64,000 nucleotides of DNA from the NCBI RefSeq assembly GCF_003265345.1, contig NZ_QFWW01000008.1, positions 465,760-529,759 on the forward strand, given 5' to 3'. Origin of the DNA: Lentzea terrae (GTDB taxonomy: Bacteria > Actinomycetota > Actinomycetes > Mycobacteriales > Pseudonocardiaceae). The notes beneath the pieces were generated by a model. That model did no database searches and was not told the DNA's origin. It saw only the letters and a program-made list of their open reading frames with translations. A program made the position numbers and the translations under genes. This document shows positions 60,205 to 64,000 of the stretch, in pieces; the stretch's first letter is position 1; the number at the start of each line of letters is the position of its first letter.

Positions 60205-60741
60205 TCAGTCGTTCAAATGGGCAATGGCATAGTCCGCCTCCGCCACCGTGAACTTCTCGCCGTACTCGGAGGTCAGCTGATCGTGAATAGCGGACGGCGA
60301 CATGTGCATGGTGTCCTGATAATTCTTCGCACTTGCCAGGGCTTGAGCGTTCCAGTCGGCCTTCAGGTTGTCGACCGCATACTGTGCGGCAGCCGCGGAA
60401 AACTTCTCGCCGTAGTCGGATGTGAGCTGATCGTAAACTCCCTGCTTCGACATGTGCATGAGATCGACGTACGACTCGGCCTTCTTGAGGGCGGACCTGT
60501 GCTCAACCGGCACGGCTGCTTGCTTGCTCTCGGTCGTTGGTGCGGCCGCAGGTTTCGTTGGTGCTGCCGTTGTGGCCGCTGGGGGAAGTGGCACGTCGGC
60601 CGTCGTGGTGATCGCTGACGCCGTCGGTTCGGTCTTGCCTGCCCGTACGGTTTCCGGCGATGAGCCGATCAGGCTGATGAACACCACGAGGACGAAAACC
60701 CCACCGGTGGTGATGCTCGCAATCTTGATCGCCTTTGTCAC
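60205..60741 (-). CDS. Ltp-repeat surface protein (superinfection-exclusion type)
   Basis: This 178-residue protein has an N-terminal hydrophobic segment (KIASITTGGVFVLVVFISLI), a Pro/Thr/Ala-rich linker and two tandem Ltp repeats of about 46 residues. They read ALKKAESYVDLMHMSKQGVY / DQLTSDYGEKFSAAAAQYAV and ALASAKNYQDTMHMSPSAIH / DQLTSEYGEKFTVAEADYAI. In the prophage TP-J34 Ltp lipoprotein this domain blocks phage DNA entry. Here no lipobox cysteine follows the hydrophobic segment, so anchoring is by the helix itself. GGAGG sits just before the GTG at 60741. Confidence 0.85.
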   Translation of the reverse strand: MTKAIKIASITTGGVFVLVVFISLIGSSPETVRAGKTEPTASAITTTADVPLPPAATTAAPTKPAAAPTTESKQAAVPVEHRSALKKAESYVDLMHMSKQGVYDQLTSDYGEKFSAAAAQYAVDNLKADWNAQALASAKNYQDTMHMSPSAIHDQLTSEYGEKFTVAEADYAIAHLND

Positions 60742-60939
60742 GTTGCCTCCGCCGTGGTCGAGTCGTCCGCTCTGCGCTGAGGTCAGCACTGTGTTGAGGC
60801 GCAACCGTCTCGGTGACCGCAGGATCGCCCGCGCCAGTTCCCTCCACTTCCGAGGCAAGACCTGCTCGATGTAGATAGCGGCCACTCGGAGCGTCCGATC
60901 AGCTGCTGCTGCAGGGTTCACCTCATCGGGTGATGAGTC

Positions 60940-61317
60940 ACTTTGGCGCCCTCGCCACCGTCACCCGCCCGCAATCCGATCGGTTGGTTGCGAACTTCCT
61001 CAGGGGGCGTCCGCAGACCCGAGACGCGCTCGTTGCGCAGACCGCCGACATCTCCGCACCGCTTGGCAGAACTCTCAGCTGGGACCAGGACCGCGAACTC
61101 ATCCTGCACGAGGAGATCGCGAGGCACTGACAGGATTCCAGATCTACTTCTGCGACCCGCACTCACCGTGGCAGCGCGGCCTCAACGAAAACACCAACGA
61201 TCTGCTGCCATCACCTTCCAAGAGGTGCCGACCTCACCGTCCACACTGGACGCGACCTTCAAGGTGGCCCATCAGCTCGACGACCGGCCGCGTCTGGTCC
61301 TCGGTGACAGGACTCCA
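60940..61317 (+). pseudogene. IS30-family transposase C-terminal remnant
   Basis: One frame gives [20 protein letters not shown] and, after a frameshift, [20 protein letters not shown] then DLL, the DDE-region signature of IS30 transposases. A third frame has [15 protein letters not shown] from the end of the protein. The N-terminal half is absent. Confidence 0.85.
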
Positions 61318-61806
61318 TGAGCCGCTTGGCCAGCTGCTGCGACACTCCGCTCTCTGAATCCGGATCGGCCGTCGCACGTTGATCGTGCAGCCCGACGCAT
61401 CCGTTGTCACCGCGTCGTGCCACGCGATGGTGGAGGCGGTACTCGGCGCGGCACCGCCGGTGCTGATCGCCGGCGAAGGGCGAATGGCAAGCCATGACGC
61501 GATCGCGTGGCATCTTCCCGCGGTGCACAGCCTCAGCAGTGCTCATCCGGTGCCGTTCGACGAGTTGGCCACGCAGAGGTCGCAAATTTGCGATATTTCG
61601 TGTCTGAAGGGGGTTTGTGTCCCCGCAGGTGGCAAGCTTGCGCGGTTTGTATGTTCGCGCGCTATTGGATAGCTCGAACCGGTGTAGTCACGCCCACATG
61701 TTTTGAGCGCCGCGCACGCAGATTGAATTCTGATCGCCCGCGGGCGCGCTTCCACCGCCAGCGAGGACGTGCGGCGGCAATGGATCACCGCAAACCAGGC
61801 TGACCG
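61318..61806. other. No recognised gene; low-GC patches
   Basis: A plus-strand frame from 61379 encodes LIVQPDASVVTASCHAMVEA followed by VLGAAPPVLIAGEGRMASHD, which looks protein-like but has no family I can name and no clear end. Around 61570-61700 the composition drops (CGCAAATTTGCGATATTTCG). The leftover may belong to a gene cut by the IS30 element. Confidence 0.4.
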
Positions 61807-62079
61807 TCACAGGATCGACTTGCGCCGACGGGTGCCGGCGACGAGTGCGACGCCGACGGCCGCGATGGCGACCTGGATGGCCACCTCGATCCAGTCGATG
61901 CCTTCGGTGTTTTCGACGCCGATCCCTCGGGCGATCGCTGTGCCGATGAACGCGGCGACGATGCCGACGAGGATCGTCAGCCAGATTGGCGTCTTCTGCC
62001 TGCCAGGAACGATCAGTTTGGCGAGTACGCCGATGACCAGGCCAATGATCAAGGCGCTGAGGATGCCGGTGATGTCCAT
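61807..62079 (-). CDS. GlsB/YeaQ/YmgE-family stress membrane protein
   Basis: This 90-residue protein has three hydrophobic helices (ILSALIIGLVIGVLAKLIVP, IWLTILVGIVAAFIGTAIA, IEVAIQVAIAAVGVALVAGT) and the family glycine-zipper spacing with PGRQKTPIWLTI between the first two. A basic tail ends the protein. Members are small inner-membrane proteins linked to general or envelope stress. GGAGACGTC precedes the ATG at 62079. Confidence 0.9.
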   Translation of the reverse strand: MDITGILSALIIGLVIGVLAKLIVPGRQKTPIWLTILVGIVAAFIGTAIARGIGVENTEGIDWIEVAIQVAIAAVGVALVAGTRRRKSIL

Positions 62080-62606
62080 GACGTCTCCACTCATTTGTCG
62101 ACGGCGGGTGTCCCGCCGCCTGAGCGCTTCCCCCGCGACAACGTGCCGGCGGAACAAGCCCGCCGCGCCATCCCGCTCACGTTGATCGCGTTTGGAGCTG
62201 TTGTGGTGTGTGGATAGCCGTGGTGGAAAGCGTCAAACGCCGGTCATAAGTGGACGGTGCGCCACTTGCGACGCTCGGTGTTCGTGCGCTCGCAAGGTGT
62301 CGCAAGATGAGTTTCCTGCCTCTCCGCAAGGCCTCGCTTTGATCTTTGAGTCGCCACGATGAAGCCTCCTGGCAGGCGTCGGTGACGGTCTGCTGTGGCG
62401 GAGTCGAAATCTGTCGCCTTTGGTTGGCTCAGTGTGGATCTTATATCTCCGGCGCCGTTCGGTCCGAAATGGACGGTTGCGGGGATATATGTGAGAAGAC
62501 AGTTTCTTGTGGACGGTGTGGGGGTAGTCGGACAGGTAGATCGAGACGGTCTGCCGCGGGCGTCGGTGTGTGAGCACGTGCGTGCGCCGGAAGGAAGTGG
62601 AATCGA
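62080..62606. other. Long intergenic region, no gene supported
   Basis: The region separates two divergent membrane-protein genes. A small hairpin (GGCGGG-tgt-CCCGCC, near 62105-62120) lies next to the GlsB start. The remaining open frames on either strand are unconvincing. Promoters for both genes must lie here, but no clear boxes were identified. Confidence 0.5.
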
Positions 62607-63416
62607 ATGGACATTCGTGGCGCGTGGAACGATGTTGTTCGCAACATCATATTGTGGGCGCCGAAGGTCGTCATCTTCCTGATCATCCTGCTGATCGGCT
62701 GGTTGATCGCGAAGGCCTTGCGCAAGGTGGTGAAAGTACTCCTGGAGCGGGTCGGCTTCGACCGCGCGGTGGAACGCGGAGGTGTCAAGAACGCTCTCGC
62801 TCGGTCCAGATACGACGCCAGTGGTCTCATTGCGACACTGGTCTACTACGCGGTGTTGCTGGTTGCCCTGCAGCTGGCTTTCTCCGTGTTCGGACCGAAT
62901 CCGGTCAGCGACATTCTGTCGGCGATCGTGGCGTGGCTGCCCAGGGCGATCGTGGCGGTCATCATCGTGGTCGTGGTCACCGCTGTGGCCAACGCCGTCG
63001 CCGAACTCATGCTCGGTGCGCTTGGCGGACTGAGCTACGGCAGGGTGCTGGCCAGGGTGGTGCAGGCGATCATCATCGGTCTCGGTGTCATCGCCGCGCT
63101 CAACCAGATCGGTGTCGCGACCCAGGTGACGACCCCGGTCCTGATCGCCATCCTCGCCACCGTCGGCGGCGTGATCGTGATCGGTGTCGGCGGCGGTCTG
63201 TTGCGGCCGATGCAGCAGCGGTGGGATCGGTGGCTCAACCGCGTGGAAGCGGAGATTCCGGAGGCCCGGGCGCACACCGAGGCGTACCAACGGGGTCGCG
63301 AAGACGCCATGCGTGACCAGGATGTCGCATTCAGCGAACGCCCACGGCACGCGGCATCCGAGACCATGCCACCGGTCGGGCCCCGGACTTCACCCCCGGA
63401 AGGACCGCGGCCGTAA
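62607..63416 (+). CDS. Conserved TM-helix (small-conductance mechanosensitive channel-like) protein
   Basis: This 269-residue protein has four to five hydrophobic helices: VVIFLIILLIGWLIAKALRK; LIATLVYYAVLLVALQLAFS; WLPRAIVAVIIVVVVTAVAN; VVQAIIIGLGVIAALNQIGV; ILATVGGVIVIGVGGGLL. The first, with GW-IAK-LRK, is the conserved TM-helix repeat of MscS-related proteins. The cytoplasmic MscS beta domain is missing and the C-terminal tail is charged and proline-rich, so channel activity is uncertain. GGAAGGAA precedes the ATG at 62607. Confidence 0.85.
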   Translation: MDIRGAWNDVVRNIILWAPKVVIFLIILLIGWLIAKALRKVVKVLLERVGFDRAVERGGVKNALARSRYDASGLIATLVYYAVLLVALQLAFSVFGPNPVSDILSAIVAWLPRAIVAVIIVVVVTAVANAVAELMLGALGGLSYGRVLARVVQAIIIGLGVIAALNQIGVATQVTTPVLIAILATVGGVIVIGVGGGLLRPMQQRWDRWLNRVEAEIPEARAHTEAYQRGREDAMRDQDVAFSERPRHAASETMPPVGPRTSPPEGPRP

Positions 63417-63581
63417 CAACCACGCGATCTGGGCCCTGCGCGCGTTCCCCAGCCGCGGACACATCAGTTGACCCAACCGGTCGGGACGACGGCCACCGGG
63501 AAGCGGTTCTCTTCGCGCCACACCGGCGGTCGTCGGGTCCGTCGTGGACTCACAACGGCATTGATCGCAAAGGAATGAACT

Positions 63582-64000
63582 ATGAAAACAGGAGCGCGCA
63601 TGGCGCTGGGGGTCGGGATCGGCTACCTCCTCGGGCGCTCGCACAAGATGCGGCTGGCACTGATGGTCGCGGCGGCAGGGGCCGCGGGCAAGGTCGGCTC
63701 ACCGGAGGCGTTGTTGCAGCGCGGTCTCAGCGCATCCCCAGAGCTGGCGAAGATGACCGAGACCATTCGCGGTGAGTTGGTCGGCGCCGTCAAGGCCGCC
63801 GCCCTGAGCGCGACGAGCAGCCGCATCGACTCGCTGAGTGATCGGATCAGGAACCCCCGCAAGGCACTGGACGACACCGAACCTCCAGAGGACGAAGAGG
63901 ACGAGGACCTGCAGGACAGTGCCACGGATCAGGAACCCGACGAGGAGTCCGAGGCACCTGTCCGGCGCACTCGCCGTTCGGCGTCGGGCGGCGGTGCTTC
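63582..64000 (+). CDS. Hypothetical protein with acidic C-terminal region (open at right edge)
   Basis: The visible part encodes ARMALGVGIGYLLGRSHKMR (glycine-zipper-like hydrophobic segment), a helical region (SPELAKMTETIRGELVGAVK), then a strongly acidic tract (EPPEDEEDEDLQDSATDQEP) and the beginning of a basic Arg-rich segment. This hydrophobic / helix / acidic / basic layout recurs in uncharacterised actinobacterial proteins. I cannot assign a function. AAAGGAATG precedes the ATG at 63582. It follows the TM-helix gene by 165 bp on the same strand. Confidence 0.6.
   Translation, partial: MKTGARMALGVGIGYLLGRSHKMRLALMVAAAGAAGKVGSPEALLQRGLSASPELAKMTETIRGELVGAVKAAALSATSSRIDSLSDRIRNPRKALDDTEPPEDEEDEDLQDSATDQEPDEESEAPVRRTRRSASGGGA

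Overview
The window is high-GC DNA with dense, tightly packed actinobacterial genes, frequent GTG/TTG starts and many ATGA/GTGA overlaps. A conserved cell-envelope block (AftD-type arabinofuranosyltransferase, DUF3068, DUF2613, methyltransferases, flippase) resembles the layout I recall for the Mycobacterium tuberculosis Rv0224c-Rv0236c region. This points to a mycolate/arabinogalactan-related actinomycete, most likely of the Pseudonocardiales. Genus and species cannot be fixed from the sequence. No rRNA, tRNA or CRISPR array was seen.

Layout: 0-6.4 kb holds a partial alanine-dehydrogenase-family gene, a GNAT acetyltransferase, small DUF5994/DUF6307-type genes, a broken transglutaminase, a cold-shock protein next to a fatty-acid desaturase, an AI-2E-type permease and an HPF-like ribosome-associated protein. 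A ~120-bp repeat occurs twice in inverted orientation (1.5 and 5.6 kb). From 6.4 to 15.9 kb there is a secreted PET-hydrolase/cutinase-like enzyme, a large LuxR regulator, an esterase with a divergent TetR regulator, an MmyB-type regulator with a divergent SDR, and several decayed genes and transposon relics. From 15.9 to 22.8 kb lies a compact aromatic-catabolism operon (extradiol dioxygenase, FAH-family hydrolase, acyl-CoA synthetase, DoxX, flavin hydroxylase, ferredoxin, TetR). It is preceded by two perfect palindromes sharing one operator core.

22.8-27.8 kb is a degraded zone: a broken ricin-lectin gene, a ferritin-like diiron protein, an orphan ATP-grasp ligase, a broken integrase with an AbrB-like partner, a deleted IS3 element and AT-rich DNA. 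27.8-43.6 kb is the envelope polysaccharide region: GT2, GT4, DUF3068, an intact IS5-family element inserted exactly in overlapping stop codons, methyltransferase, DUF2613, two multi-spanning membrane proteins, a flippase, AftD, a second methyltransferase and a vWA/solute-binding hybrid. A perfect CRP/GlxR-type site precedes the first gene.

43.6-45.3 kb is another mobile-element graveyard, including the 5' part of a group II intron. 45.36-54.9 kb is an eight-gene cluster with no obvious regulator: GH15 hydrolase, GMC flavoprotein, ferritin-like protein, FAD-sugar-dehydrogenase-type small subunit, IolE-like dehydratase, TIM-barrel isomerase, MBL hydrolase and ThDP-dependent keto-acid decarboxylase. 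It looks like a self-contained sugar or cyclitol oxidation/cleavage pathway that I cannot match to a described one, and it is the best candidate for an undescribed system. The remainder contains a short-form NAD-glutamate dehydrogenase, a mosaic of gene fragments, an alpha/beta hydrolase, an Ltp-repeat surface protein, an IS30 relic and small membrane or stress proteins, ending in an open gene at the right edge.
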